Positions 1 to 7,816 of a DNA stretch of 27,581 nucleotides are shown here, piece by piece. Source of the DNA: Actinomycetota bacterium (GTDB taxonomy: Bacteria > Actinomycetota > Actinomycetes > Streptosporangiales > Streptosporangiaceae). The notes beneath the pieces are model-generated. The model ran no database searches and was not told the DNA's origin. It saw nothing but the letters and a program-made list of their open reading frames with translations. How positions within the stretch are numbered: position 1 is the first letter of the stretch; every line of letters begins with the position of its first letter. The position numbers and the translations under genes were made by a program. The stretch is taken from assembly GCA_003168295.1 (NCBI GenBank), contig PMST01000279.1, forward strand, positions 1 through 27,581. Reading direction: 5' to 3'.

Positions 1-1302
1 GGGGGTTCTGGGGGTTCTGGGGTCCCAGTCGATCAGGCCGGCCAGAGCCAGCTGGATCAGGCCCTGCGCGACTGCACCTCAGCGCTGCGGGCCAACGACG
101 GCGGGGCGCTGTGGATGCCGGCAGCTCATCTGGTGCTGTTCCGCGCCGGGCTGTCGCTCGAGCACAGCAGGCTGAGCAGTTCGGCCATCGCGTACTGGAG
201 GTCCATGCTGGCCACGAGCACCCGGCTGCTCGGCCCGGCCCACGCCCACGTCGTCGAGGCCAGGGACCGGCTGGCGGCGGCCTACGAAGCAGCCGGGAAA
301 TCCGCCGACGCCATCGCGGTGTTCGCCGCCGCGCTCGCCGACCGGGAACGGAATTCCGGACCTGAGCACGCCCAGACCATCGCGGCCCGTGGCCGCCTCG
401 CCCACGCCTACGCCAGCGCGGGCCGGCCTGCCGAGGCCGTTGTCCTCTACGAGCGCGCGGTGGCCGACTCCGACCGGCTGCTCGGCTCGGCGCACCCGAT
501 CAGCCTGGACGCACGCGCCAGCCTGGCGCAGGCCTACCAGACGGCAGGTGAGCTGGGAGAGGCGATCGGCGTCTACCAGATACTGCTGGCGGGATCTGAG
601 CGCATGCTGGGCTCCGGGCACCCCACCACGCTGAGCGCGCGCGCCAGCCTCGGGGCCGCTTACGCGGCCAACGGGCAGCTGCGGGAGGCGATCGGGCAGT
701 ACGAGCGGGCGGTGGCCGACCAGGAGCGGATGCACGGCCGCGACCATGCCGAGACGATCGCAGCGCGAGCCAGCCTCGCCTCGGCGTTCCGGGCCGCGGG
801 GAAGCAGAAAGACGCCATCGCGCAGTACGAACGGGTGCTGGCTGACCGCGAGCGGCTCCAGGGCGCCGACCATCCCGACACGATCGCGGCCCGCGCCAAC
901 CTCGCCTACGCCTACCGCGGCGCGGGACGGCTCAAGGACGCGATCCCCCAGTACGAACGCACGCTGGCCGACCGGGTGCGGATCAACGGCGCCGATCACC
1001 GGGACACCCTCACCGCCCGCGGTAACCTCGCCGCCTGCTACCAGCAGGCCCGCAGGCTGACCGACGCCATCCCGCAGTACGAACGCACGGTGGCCGACAG
1101 CGAGCGGATGCTCGGGGCCGGCGACATGGACACGCTGACCACCCGCTGCAACCTCGCCACCGCCTACTACACGGCCGGCCGGCTCGCCGATGTGGTCGTG
1201 GTCTTGCAAAGAGCCCTCAGCGACTGCGAGAAATACCTTGGAGCTGATCACCAGATGACCCAGACCGTGCGCGAGAACCTCGACGCCGCCACCCTGGCCT
1301 AG
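1..1302 (+). CDS. Tetratricopeptide-repeat protein, 5' end outside the window
   Basis: The frame is open from the first base, so the true start lies upstream; about 433 residues are visible. From position 259 to 1266 there are eight back-to-back 42-residue units, each with a core of the type LAxAYxxAGR, then DAIxxYERxLADRER and GADHxxT. This is the long kinesin-light-chain-like TPR seen in many actinobacterial signalling and NB-ARC proteins. A more divergent repeat precedes them, and the first visible residues are a GGSGGSG-type linker (bases 1-21), which suggests a separate N-terminal domain beyond the edge. TPR arrays bind proteins, but the partner cannot be told from here. No membrane segment is visible. 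The last repeat is degenerate and the gene ends at TAG 1300-1302. The same frame continues past that stop through a 15-bp tandem repeat (see repeat at 1321-1365). Confidence 0.85.
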   Translation, partial: GGSGGSGVPVDQAGQSQLDQALRDCTSALRANDGGALWMPAAHLVLFRAGLSLEHSRLSSSAIAYWRSMLATSTRLLGPAHAHVVEARDRLAAAYEAAGKSADAIAVFAAALADRERNSGPEHAQTIAARGRLAHAYASAGRPAEAVVLYERAVADSDRLLGSAHPISLDARASLAQAYQTAGELGEAIGVYQILLAGSERMLGSGHPTTLSARASLGAAYAANGQLREAIGQYERAVADQERMHGRDHAETIAARASLASAFRAAGKQKDAIAQYERVLADRERLQGADHPDTIAARANLAYAYRGAGRLKDAIPQYERTLADRVRINGADHRDTLTARGNLAACYQQARRLTDAIPQYERTVADSERMLGAGDMDTLTTRCNLATAYYTAGRLADVVVVLQRALSDCEKYLGADHQMTQTVRENLDAATLA

Positions 1303-1320
1303 ATCCAGCAGGCCCAAATG

Positions 1321-1365
1321 GAGCAGACACCGTCGGAGCAAACACCGATGGACCAGACACCGCGG
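1321..1365 (+). repeat. 15-bp tandem repeat, three copies
   Basis: Three adjacent 15-mers follow the pattern GAxCARACACCGxxG (1321-1335, 1336-1350, 1351-1365). They lie between the TPR stop codon and the betA start, and the last copy runs into the betA ribosome-binding site GGAGG at 1364-1368. Read in the TPR frame the unit encodes (E/D)QTP plus one variable residue. Two of the four variable columns are third codon positions. Confidence 0.85.
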
Positions 1366-1372
1366 AGGCACC

Positions 1373-3067
1373 ATGGCATCCCATCCCTATGACTTCGTCA
1401 TCATCGGCGGCGGATCCGCTGGCAGCGCCCTGGCCAACCGGCTCTCGGCCGACCCGGGCCAACGGGTCCTCGTGCTCGAAGCGGGCCGGCCCGACTACAT
1501 CTGGGATCCGTTCATCCACATGCCCGCCGCGCTGACCTTCCCCATCGGCAGCCGGTTCTACGACTGGAAATACGAGAGCGAACCCGAACCGCAGCTGAAC
1601 GGGCGGCGCATCTACCACGCCCGGGGCAAGGTCCTCGGCGGGTCGAGCAGCATCAACGGGATGATCTTCCAGCGCGGCAACCCGCTGGACTACGAGCGCT
1701 GGGCCGCCGACGACGGCATGGACGCCTGGGACTACGCGCACTGCCTGCCGTACTTCAAGCGGATGGAGAACTGCCTGGCCGCCCGCGACGACGACCCGTT
1801 CCGCGGCAAGGACGGGCCGCTGGTGCTCGAGCGCGGTCCCGCCGACGGCCTGCTCTTCCAGGCCTTCTTCGCCGCGGTGCGCGAGGCCGGCTACCACCTC
1901 ACCGACGACGTGAACGGGTACCGGCAGGAGGGCTTCGCCCCCTTCGACCGGAACATCCACCGGGGCCGGCGGCTGTCGGCGGCGCGCGCCTACCTGTATC
2001 CGGTGATGAGCCGCCCCAACCTCACCGTGGCCACCCGGGCCTTCGTCACCAAGATCATCTTCAGCGGGAAGCGCGCGGTCGGCGTCGAGTTCCGGCACGA
2101 GGGCAAGACCAAGCGGGTCCGGTCCGACGAGCTCGTCCTGTGCGGCGGGGCGATCAACTCCCCGCAGCTGCTTCAGCTGTCCGGCGTCGGCAACGCCGCC
2201 GAGCTTTCCGGGCTCGGCATCGACGTGGTCGCCGACCTGCCCGGCGTGGGCGAGAACCTGCAGGACCACCTGGAGGTGTACGTCCAGTACGGCTCGAAGC
2301 TCCCGGTCTCCGTCGCGCCCGCGCTGAAATGGCGGAACCGTCCCGCGGTCGGCGCGAAATGGCTGTTCGGGCGGACTGGGCCCGGCGCCACCAACCACTT
2401 CGAAGGCGGCGGATTCGCCCGCAGCAACGACGACGTGGTGTACCCGAACCTGATGTTCCACTTCCTGCCGATCGCGATCCGCTACGACGGTTCGTCTCCG
2501 GCGGGCGGCCACGGCTACCAGGTGCACATCGGCCCGATGTACTCCGACTCACGCGGCACCTGCAAGATCACCTCGACCGATCCGAAGGTCCACCCCGCGC
2601 TCCGGTTCAACTACCTGTCCACCGGCACCGACCAGCGGGAATGGGTAGAGGCGATCCAGATCGCCCGGAAGATCCTGACCCAGCCCGCCTTCGACGACTT
2701 CAACGCGGGAGAGCTATCGCCGGGGCCTTCGGTGCAGACCGACGCCGAGATCCTGGCCTGGGTGGCCCGGGACGCCGAGACGGCGCTGCACCCGTCGTGC
2801 ACGGCCAAGATGGGCACCGACGCGATGGCGGTGACCGACCCGGATTCACTGCGGGTGCACGACATCAACGGGTTGCGGATCGTCGACGCCTCGGTCATGC
2901 CGTACGTGACAAACGGCAACATTTACGCGCCCGTGATGATGACCGCGGAGAAGGCCGCCGACCTGATCCTGGGCAACACGCCGCTGCCGGCTGAGCCGGT
3001 GGAGTTCTACCGGCGGGACCGAGGCGGGGTACCGACCGGTGAAACCACCGTTCGTTCCGAAGATTAA
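1373..3067 (+). CDS. betA: GMC oxidoreductase, probable choline dehydrogenase
   Basis: FAD-dependent oxidoreductase of the glucose-methanol-choline family, 564 residues, the usual size. The family oxidises alcohols; choline dehydrogenase makes betaine aldehyde on the way to glycine betaine. Visible features are the FAD-binding GGGSAG at 12-17, a GGSSSIN signature near 88-94, the second GMC signature GGAINSPQ from 258, and a C-terminal HPSCTAKMG with the presumed catalytic His at 473. The TNGN motif at 513-516 is followed by a typical BetA-like ending ([14 protein letters not shown]). The start has GGAGG four bases upstream. No betB or choline transporter lies next to it, although an APC permease follows at 5180. 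The family is certain; choline as substrate is inferred from the C-terminal motifs, and another primary alcohol is possible. Confidence 0.85.
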   Translation: MASHPYDFVIIGGGSAGSALANRLSADPGQRVLVLEAGRPDYIWDPFIHMPAALTFPIGSRFYDWKYESEPEPQLNGRRIYHARGKVLGGSSSINGMIFQRGNPLDYERWAADDGMDAWDYAHCLPYFKRMENCLAARDDDPFRGKDGPLVLERGPADGLLFQAFFAAVREAGYHLTDDVNGYRQEGFAPFDRNIHRGRRLSAARAYLYPVMSRPNLTVATRAFVTKIIFSGKRAVGVEFRHEGKTKRVRSDELVLCGGAINSPQLLQLSGVGNAAELSGLGIDVVADLPGVGENLQDHLEVYVQYGSKLPVSVAPALKWRNRPAVGAKWLFGRTGPGATNHFEGGGFARSNDDVVYPNLMFHFLPIAIRYDGSSPAGGHGYQVHIGPMYSDSRGTCKITSTDPKVHPALRFNYLSTGTDQREWVEAIQIARKILTQPAFDDFNAGELSPGPSVQTDAEILAWVARDAETALHPSCTAKMGTDAMAVTDPDSLRVHDINGLRIVDASVMPYVTNGNIYAPVMMTAEKAADLILGNTPLPAEPVEFYRRDRGGVPTGETTVRSED

Positions 3068-3228
3068 AAGATTTTCCCGGGGTTTGGCGAGCGGCCTTGG
3101 ACTAGCGAAATTTCGGCACGAACCGTGGCGTATCGCTCAAGCACCACAACGTGGGATTATGTCCTCGAAATCTAGACAGATCGGCAGGACGTCACGATGA
3201 TCGAACTGCACCAAGGAGCGAGGAGGTT

Positions 3229-4014
3229 ATGACCACACCGAACGGGCCCATCGGAGGTCTGCCTGACGGCGCCGCGAGCGACCCGCTGCCCGAGGCGATT
3301 TTCCTGGTACGCGGCGCGGCGAATGCGGGTCACCGGCTTAAGATCCTCGGCGGCCTCGGAGTGCGAGTGCTATGTCCTGACTTCCCGCCGCGGCTGCGGG
3401 CGGGCCAGGACATCGATCTGGCGTGCCTGGGCAAGACCCGCCGCAAGGTCGCCGGCCACCTCGAAGCCGCGGGCTGCGAGCCGGACCGCCGGTTCAACAA
3501 CCTCAACGGGGATCGGCAGATGTACTTCACCGCCCCGTCCGGACGCCCTATCGACGTCATGGTGGACCGGCTGTCGATGTGCCATACGCTGGATTTCCGG
3601 TCGTCGTTCGGCTCTGCGTCGCAAACCCTCGACCCGGCTGACCTACTGCTGTCCAAGCTGCAGATCGTCGAGCTCAACGCCAAGGACGCGCACGACATCT
3701 TTCACCTGCTTTCCGGGCTGCGGATCGGCCGGGACTCCACCCGCCCGGCCATCGACCCGGATCGCTTCGGCGCCGTGCTCGGCTCGGACTGGGGCTGGTG
3801 GCGGACCGTGACCGGCAACCTGGCCAAACTCCGTGACCTGCTGTCGTCGCAGCCCCGCTTGGCTCCGCCGCACCCGCGGTTCGACGTGCTAACCCAGGCC
3901 AAGCAGTTGCAAGAGGTCGCCGACTCGGTACCCAAGGGAATTAAGTGGAAACTCAGAGCCAACGTGGGCGACCGGGTCCGCTGGTACGAAGTGCCCGAGG
4001 AAGCGGACCACTGA
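3229..4014 (+). CDS. Nucleotidyltransferase-fold protein (AbiEii-like)
   Basis: 261 residues from ATG 3229, chosen because AGGAGG (3221-3226) and AAGGAG (3213-3218) lie just upstream. An in-frame GTG at 3151 would add 26 residues that look non-coding. The protein has the acidic pattern of the nucleotidyltransferase superfamily: a GG pair near 45, D61-I-D63 and a third acidic residue in IDV (D109). A leucine-rich DLLLSKLQIVELN stretch follows, as in AbiEii-like and related substrate-nucleotidyltransferase proteins. Such enzymes move a nucleotide onto an RNA, protein or small molecule; the substrate here is unknown. The phosphoesterase gene starts 42 bases downstream, so the two are probably co-transcribed. 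No AbiEi-type antitoxin gene is next to it, so I do not call it a toxin. Confidence 0.7.
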   Translation: MTTPNGPIGGLPDGAASDPLPEAIFLVRGAANAGHRLKILGGLGVRVLCPDFPPRLRAGQDIDLACLGKTRRKVAGHLEAAGCEPDRRFNNLNGDRQMYFTAPSGRPIDVMVDRLSMCHTLDFRSSFGSASQTLDPADLLLSKLQIVELNAKDAHDIFHLLSGLRIGRDSTRPAIDPDRFGAVLGSDWGWWRTVTGNLAKLRDLLSSQPRLAPPHPRFDVLTQAKQLQEVADSVPKGIKWKLRANVGDRVRWYEVPEEADH

Positions 4015-4056
4015 TTCCTTACCGGAATCCCTGACCGACCAGGAAGGCGCGGCGCG

Positions 4057-4995
4057 ATGAAAGTCTTCTTCGCCACCGATATCCATGGCTCCGAGATCTG
4101 CTGGCGCAAATTCCTCAACGCCGCCGCCTTTTACAAGGCCGACATGGTCGTGCTGGGCGGGGATGTGACGGGCAAGGTCATGGTGCCGATCCTGGCCATG
4201 CCCGGCCACTGGGAGGTGACGTTCGCCAACCAGCGGATGCGGCTGGAGACCAAGGCTGAACTCGACGAGATCCAGCGCAAGATCCGCGACCGCGGGTCTT
4301 ACCCCGCGGTGATGTCACCCGACGAGCTTGACTCGCTCAACGAGGCGGACGGCTCGATCGACCGCCGGTTCACCCAGGAGATGACCCGCGGTCTTGACCG
4401 GTGGCTGGACATGGCCGACGGCAAGCTGCGCGGCGGCGATATCCCTTGCATCCTGAACGGCGGGAACGACGACATCTGGGAAATCGACGACATCATCGAG
4501 GCTTCCCCGTCGGTCAGCTTCGCCGAGAGCAAGGTACTCGACATCGGCGGCTTCTACCTCGCCTCGATGGGCTGGACCAATCCGACGCCGTGGAACACCT
4601 TCCGCGAGGCCCCGGAGGACGTGCTCGCCACCAAGATCGACGCGGTGGTCTCGCAGATCCCCGACATGAGCCGGGCGGTCTTCAATTTCCACGCACCGCC
4701 CTACGGCACCGGGCTCGACGAGGCACCCGCCCTGGACGGGAACATGCGGCCGACCCACGGCGGCGCGGTGATGAAGCCGGTGGGCTCGAAGGCAGTCAGG
4801 GAAGCCATTCTCAAGTACCAGCCGATCCTGTCGGTGCACGGGCATATCCACGAGAGCCGGGGCGTGACCAAGCTCGGACGGACTCTGTCGATGAACCCTG
4901 GCAGTTCCTACACCGACGGCGTGCTGCAGGGCGCCGTGCTTGACCTGAACGAGAAAAAGGGAAAAGTCGCCAGGTACATCATGGTAAACGGCTGA
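4057..4995 (+). CDS. Calcineurin-like metallophosphoesterase
   Basis: 312 residues. The start ATG has AGGAAGG nine bases upstream. All metal-binding motifs of the calcineurin-like phosphoesterase fold are present: D8-I-H10 in ATDIHG, GGD (D36), GNDD (N137), the His of NFHAPP (H212) and GHIH (262-265). The family hydrolyses phosphomonoesters or phosphodiesters with two metal ions. The substrate cannot be read from the motifs. Between GGD and GNDD there is an insertion of about 90 residues, rich in charged helices, which is longer than in the simplest members. No signal peptide or membrane segment is seen, so the protein should be cytoplasmic. It directly follows the nucleotidyltransferase gene, which suggests paired roles, one adding and one removing a nucleotidyl or phosphate group. 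That pairing is inference. Confidence 0.85.
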   Translation: MKVFFATDIHGSEICWRKFLNAAAFYKADMVVLGGDVTGKVMVPILAMPGHWEVTFANQRMRLETKAELDEIQRKIRDRGSYPAVMSPDELDSLNEADGSIDRRFTQEMTRGLDRWLDMADGKLRGGDIPCILNGGNDDIWEIDDIIEASPSVSFAESKVLDIGGFYLASMGWTNPTPWNTFREAPEDVLATKIDAVVSQIPDMSRAVFNFHAPPYGTGLDEAPALDGNMRPTHGGAVMKPVGSKAVREAILKYQPILSVHGHIHESRGVTKLGRTLSMNPGSSYTDGVLQGAVLDLNEKKGKVARYIMVNG

Positions 4996-5074
4996 CGCAC
5001 TCTCACTAACTGAGACGCCGCGCCCCAAATGAGCGTGAACCTTTCAACTTGGTAAACAGCGGTCCGGCTCGTCA

Positions 5075-5135
5075 TCAAAGCTCTACATTAATACTCTATA
5101 AAATCAGAATCGCCAGATATCACCGTGTAATACCG
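5075..5135 (+). promoter_or_regulatory. AT-rich upstream region, possible promoter of the permease gene
   Basis: This stretch is far richer in A and T than its surroundings and holds several -10-like words: TATAAA at 5097-5102 and TAATAC at 5128-5133. No convincing -35 box is spaced correctly from either. It sits 45-105 bases before the permease start. The call rests on composition and position only. Confidence 0.35.
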
Positions 5136-5179
5136 TTCGGGGGGACAAAAACTACCGAAGCAGGATGCGGGAGGTACCT

Positions 5180-6808
5180 ATGTCGCTAGGAGCACTAGGC
5201 GAGGAGAGGCCGACTCTCTTCCTCCGTAAGGCAACCGGCCTGGTCCGCGGCTGGTCGGTCCGCGACTCGATGATCTACGCATGCCTGGCGACCAACTTCG
5301 TGACGCTCGGCCTCTACGAGTTCACCTTCGCCGGCCCGGCGTTCCCGAAGGGCCAGATGATAACGGCGGTCATCATCTCGGGAATCTGGGTTTCGTTCCT
5401 GGTCGTTGCCTACAGCGGCCTGGTAGTCACCATCCCGCGGGCCGGCGGTGATTACGTCTGGCAAACCAGAATCCTGGGCAGCGGCGTCGGCTTCGTTATG
5501 GCCGCGACCGGCTGGTGGTTCATTCTCTGGCTGTGGGCGCCGATTTACGGCAACATCTTGTCGGTTCAGTTGTTCGAGCCGCTCTGGGCGACGCTCAAGT
5601 GGACCTGGCCCGCCGGGGGGGCGGCGTGGTTCGGCACTCACAACGGGATCTTCATCGTGACACTGATCACGATCGCACTGGCCGGCCTCCTGGTTTCCAT
5701 CGGGATGGCTGGTTACGCGAAGGTCCAGCGCTGGTGCTTCGTCGGCGGCATGATCGGCTTCGCCGTCGTGGTGATCCTGCTGCTGGTCAACTCACACGCC
5801 AGCTTCGTCAGCTCGTTCAACTACGAAGCGCACAAGCTCTTCGGCGTCAACAACGCCTACGCGGCCACCAACAAGGCGGCCGTCAAGGCCGGCTACACCA
5901 CATCGCCGCTCGGCTTTGGCCCGCTCGGGCCGACGATGCTGCTCGTCCCGGCATTGATGTTCTTCCTGCTGTGGCCGAACTGGGGCACGACCTTGTACGG
6001 CGAGGTCCGCGGCGCGAGCGACTTCAAGCGGGTGTTCGCCGGCATGTTCATCGGCCTGTGGACCACGGTCGTTCTCACGGTCCTCTTCCTGCTGCTGATA
6101 GATAAGACCGTCGGCTGGGGTTTCTACCAGAACCTCAACTCGCTGGACTACAACGCCACCCCGCAGTTCGGCATCTGGCCGTACCCGTTCATGTTCGCGG
6201 GCTGGCTGGTGCACAACACCGCATTCCAGGTCGCCCTGATCCTGGTCCTCAGCCTGTGGTTCTTCGGCTGGGTGGGAACCCTGTTCCTGTCCTCGACCCG
6301 GGTCATCTTCGCGGCCGCGTTCGACCGGGTGCTCCCCGACCGGGCTGCTGAGGTCTCGGAGAAGCGGAGGGTACCAGTGGCCTCGCTGCTCCTGATGCTG
6401 CTGCCCGCTGTGGGACTGGCCGCACTGTACGCATACAACTCGACGTTCGCGAGCTACACCCTGGACGCCACGCTGGTCATTGCGGTGACGTACCTGTTCA
6501 GCGCGATCGCGGTGGTCATCTTGCCGCTGCGCAAACCGGACCTGTGGTTTGCCTCGCCGGCCAGCAAGATCAAGCTGTTCGGCGTGCCGGTCGTGCCCGT
6601 GTCCGGGGTCATCACGATCGCGCTGCTCGTATTCAACCTCTACGAGTGGCTGTCGAACGACCTGTACTTCGTGAACAAGCCGTCCTCCCTCATCTACATG
6701 GGTGCGATGTACGTGCTGGCCATTGGAATCTACGTCGGCGCCCGCATCGTCCGCAACCGCCAGGGCATCGACCTGTCCCTGATCAACAAGGAGATTCCGG
6801 TCGAGTAG
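5180..6808 (+). CDS. APC-superfamily amino acid/polyamine-type permease
   Basis: 542 residues from ATG 5180, which has GGGAGG (5169-5174) five bases upstream; ATG 5165 is in frame but has no ribosome site. The protein is strongly hydrophobic with about 12 likely membrane helices. The N-terminal part (RGWSVRDS, then helix 1) and PRAGGDYVW at 86-94 between helices 2 and 3 are typical of the APC family of secondary transporters, which import amino acids, polyamines or related amines. A long non-membrane loop lies at roughly 205-245. The cargo cannot be assigned. Genes upstream are soluble enzymes with no obvious link, though a choline-type dehydrogenase lies 2.1 kb upstream. A perfect hairpin follows the gene. 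Confidence 0.85.
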   Translation: MSLGALGEERPTLFLRKATGLVRGWSVRDSMIYACLATNFVTLGLYEFTFAGPAFPKGQMITAVIISGIWVSFLVVAYSGLVVTIPRAGGDYVWQTRILGSGVGFVMAATGWWFILWLWAPIYGNILSVQLFEPLWATLKWTWPAGGAAWFGTHNGIFIVTLITIALAGLLVSIGMAGYAKVQRWCFVGGMIGFAVVVILLLVNSHASFVSSFNYEAHKLFGVNNAYAATNKAAVKAGYTTSPLGFGPLGPTMLLVPALMFFLLWPNWGTTLYGEVRGASDFKRVFAGMFIGLWTTVVLTVLFLLLIDKTVGWGFYQNLNSLDYNATPQFGIWPYPFMFAGWLVHNTAFQVALILVLSLWFFGWVGTLFLSSTRVIFAAAFDRVLPDRAAEVSEKRRVPVASLLLMLLPAVGLAALYAYNSTFASYTLDATLVIAVTYLFSAIAVVILPLRKPDLWFASPASKIKLFGVPVVPVSGVITIALLVFNLYEWLSNDLYFVNKPSSLIYMGAMYVLAIGIYVGARIVRNRQGIDLSLINKEIPVE

Positions 6809-6822
6809 CTGCCTGCATTCAT

Positions 6823-6870
6823 GATCGCGAAGGCCTGACCGTCCGCGCTGACGGTCAGGCCTTCGCGATC
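6823..6870 (+). terminator. Perfect 20-bp hairpin after the permease gene
   Basis: Two perfectly complementary 20-base arms (6823-6842 and 6851-6870) flank an 8-base loop. It begins 14 bases after the permease stop codon. No run of T follows, as is common for intrinsic terminators in high-GC actinobacteria. It lies 38 bases before the next start, so it should insulate the dehydrogenase gene. Confidence 0.85.
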
Positions 6871-6908
6871 ACCGGTCAGACGTACCCTACGGACGGAGGC
6901 GAGGCACA

Positions 6909-7751
6909 GTGGGCGAACTCTTCGGGCGGACGTTCCTGATAACCGGAGGGAATACCGGGATCGGACGGGCCACGGCGACCTCGCTGGCGCACCGGGGTGG
7001 GCGGGTTTATGTCGCGTCTCGCTCTGCGGCCAGGGGCGAGGCGGCGGCGGCCGAGATCAAGGCGGCGACCGGGAACGACGCCGTCTACTTCCTGCCGCTC
7101 GACCTGGCCGACCTGGATTCGGTGCGGGCGTGCGCGGCCGCCTTCCTGGCCCTGGACGAGCCGCTGCACGTGCTGGTGAACAACGCCGGGGTGGCGGGAC
7201 GGCGCGGCCTGACCCGGCAGGGCTTTGAGCTGATGTTCGGGGTCAACCACCTGGGCCACTTCGCGCTGACCGGTGCCCTGCTCGGCCGCCTGACCGCCAG
7301 CGCGCCGTCCCGGGTGGTGACCGTGTCCAGCGACGCCCACTACTCCGCCCCCGGCATCGACTTCGCGGCGCTGCGGCGGCCCGCGCGCGGCATCACCGGG
7401 ATACGCGAGTACGCGGTCTCGAAACTGGGCAACGTGCTGTTCTCGGCCGAACTAGGCCGCCGGACGGCGGGCACCGGGGTGAGGACGTACGCCCTGCACC
7501 CGGGCTTGGTGGCCTCCGACATCTGGCGGCGGGTGCCGTGGCCGGTCCGGCCGCTCGTCACCCGGCGCATGCTCTCGGTGACCGACGGGGCGCGGACCTC
7601 GCTGTACTGCGCCACCTCGGACGCGCCGGAGGTGGCTGCGGCCAGCGGCCAGTTCTACGACCGGTGCGCGCCGCGCGCCGCCAGCGAGGTCGCGACACCG
7701 GAACTCGCGCGGGTGCTGTGGGAACGCAGCCAGGCGTGGATCGCGGCTTAA
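6909..7751 (+). CDS. Short-chain dehydrogenase/reductase (SDR family)
   Basis: 280 residues from GTG 6909; CGGAGG (6894-6899) stands nine bases upstream. It is a classical SDR with the Rossmann motif TGGNTGIG at 12-19, NNAG at 91-94, the catalytic Ser in TVSS (140-141), and Y168-x3-K172. The family carries out NAD(P)-dependent oxidation or reduction of alcohols and ketones. The pattern NHLGHFALT plus the late HPG motif (YALHPGLV) is typical of the retinol-dehydrogenase-like branch often annotated only as oxidoreductase. The substrate is unknown. It is preceded by the hairpin terminator, so it has its own promoter; TACCCT at 6883-6888 could be the -10. Its stop codon lies inside the first copy of a tandem repeat. 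Confidence 0.88.
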   Translation: MGELFGRTFLITGGNTGIGRATATSLAHRGGRVYVASRSAARGEAAAAEIKAATGNDAVYFLPLDLADLDSVRACAAAFLALDEPLHVLVNNAGVAGRRGLTRQGFELMFGVNHLGHFALTGALLGRLTASAPSRVVTVSSDAHYSAPGIDFAALRRPARGITGIREYAVSKLGNVLFSAELGRRTAGTGVRTYALHPGLVASDIWRRVPWPVRPLVTRRMLSVTDGARTSLYCATSDAPEVAAASGQFYDRCAPRAASEVATPELARVLWERSQAWIAA

Positions 7752-7807
7752 GCCGGCCCGCCGTGGATCGCGCCTTAAAAGCTGGGCCGCCGCGGATCGC
7801 GGCTTAA
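7738..7807 (+). repeat. Direct repeat, three copies, across the SDR stop codon
   Basis: The 14-mer GGATCGCGSCTTAA occurs at 7738-7751, 7765-7778 and 7794-7807, with periods of 27 and 29 bases. Copies 2 and 3 are also preceded by similar GCCGCSG sequence. Copy 1 includes the dehydrogenase stop codon TAA. Copy 3 ends 9 bases before the ligase start codon. Confidence 0.85.
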
Positions 7808-7810
7808 GCT
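7805..7810 (+). promoter_or_regulatory. -10-like box for a leaderless ligase transcript
   Basis: TAAGCT fits the actinobacterial -10 pattern TANNNT and lies exactly at -12 to -7 relative to the ATG at 7817. No Shine-Dalgarno sequence precedes that ATG. Both facts fit a transcript starting at the first base of the start codon. No clear -35 box is visible. Confidence 0.45.
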
Positions 7811-7816
7811 GGGCGT

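Noticed and set aside
1321..1365. CRISPR-like spacing of the 15-bp repeats
   Set aside because: The copies are directly adjacent with no spacers, and they are too short and too few.
79..1374. Long open frame (431 codons) on the minus strand opposite the TPR gene
   Set aside because: It mirrors the 42-residue repeat of the plus-strand gene and reads as a Gly/Arg/Val-rich antisense translation without domain logic. It is an artefact of high GC.
1217..2527. 436-codon minus-strand frame opposite betA
   Set aside because: Antisense to a well-recognised GMC oxidoreductase; composition is His/Val/Gly-rich with no motif.
3151..3228. Earlier GTG start (3151) for the nucleotidyltransferase-fold protein
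   Set aside because: The added residues look non-coding, and two ribosome-binding sequences lie just before ATG 3229.
3229..4014. Calling the nucleotidyltransferase a type IV (AbiE) toxin
   Set aside because: No AbiEi-like antitoxin gene is adjacent; the neighbour is a phosphoesterase. The fold match alone does not justify a toxin call.
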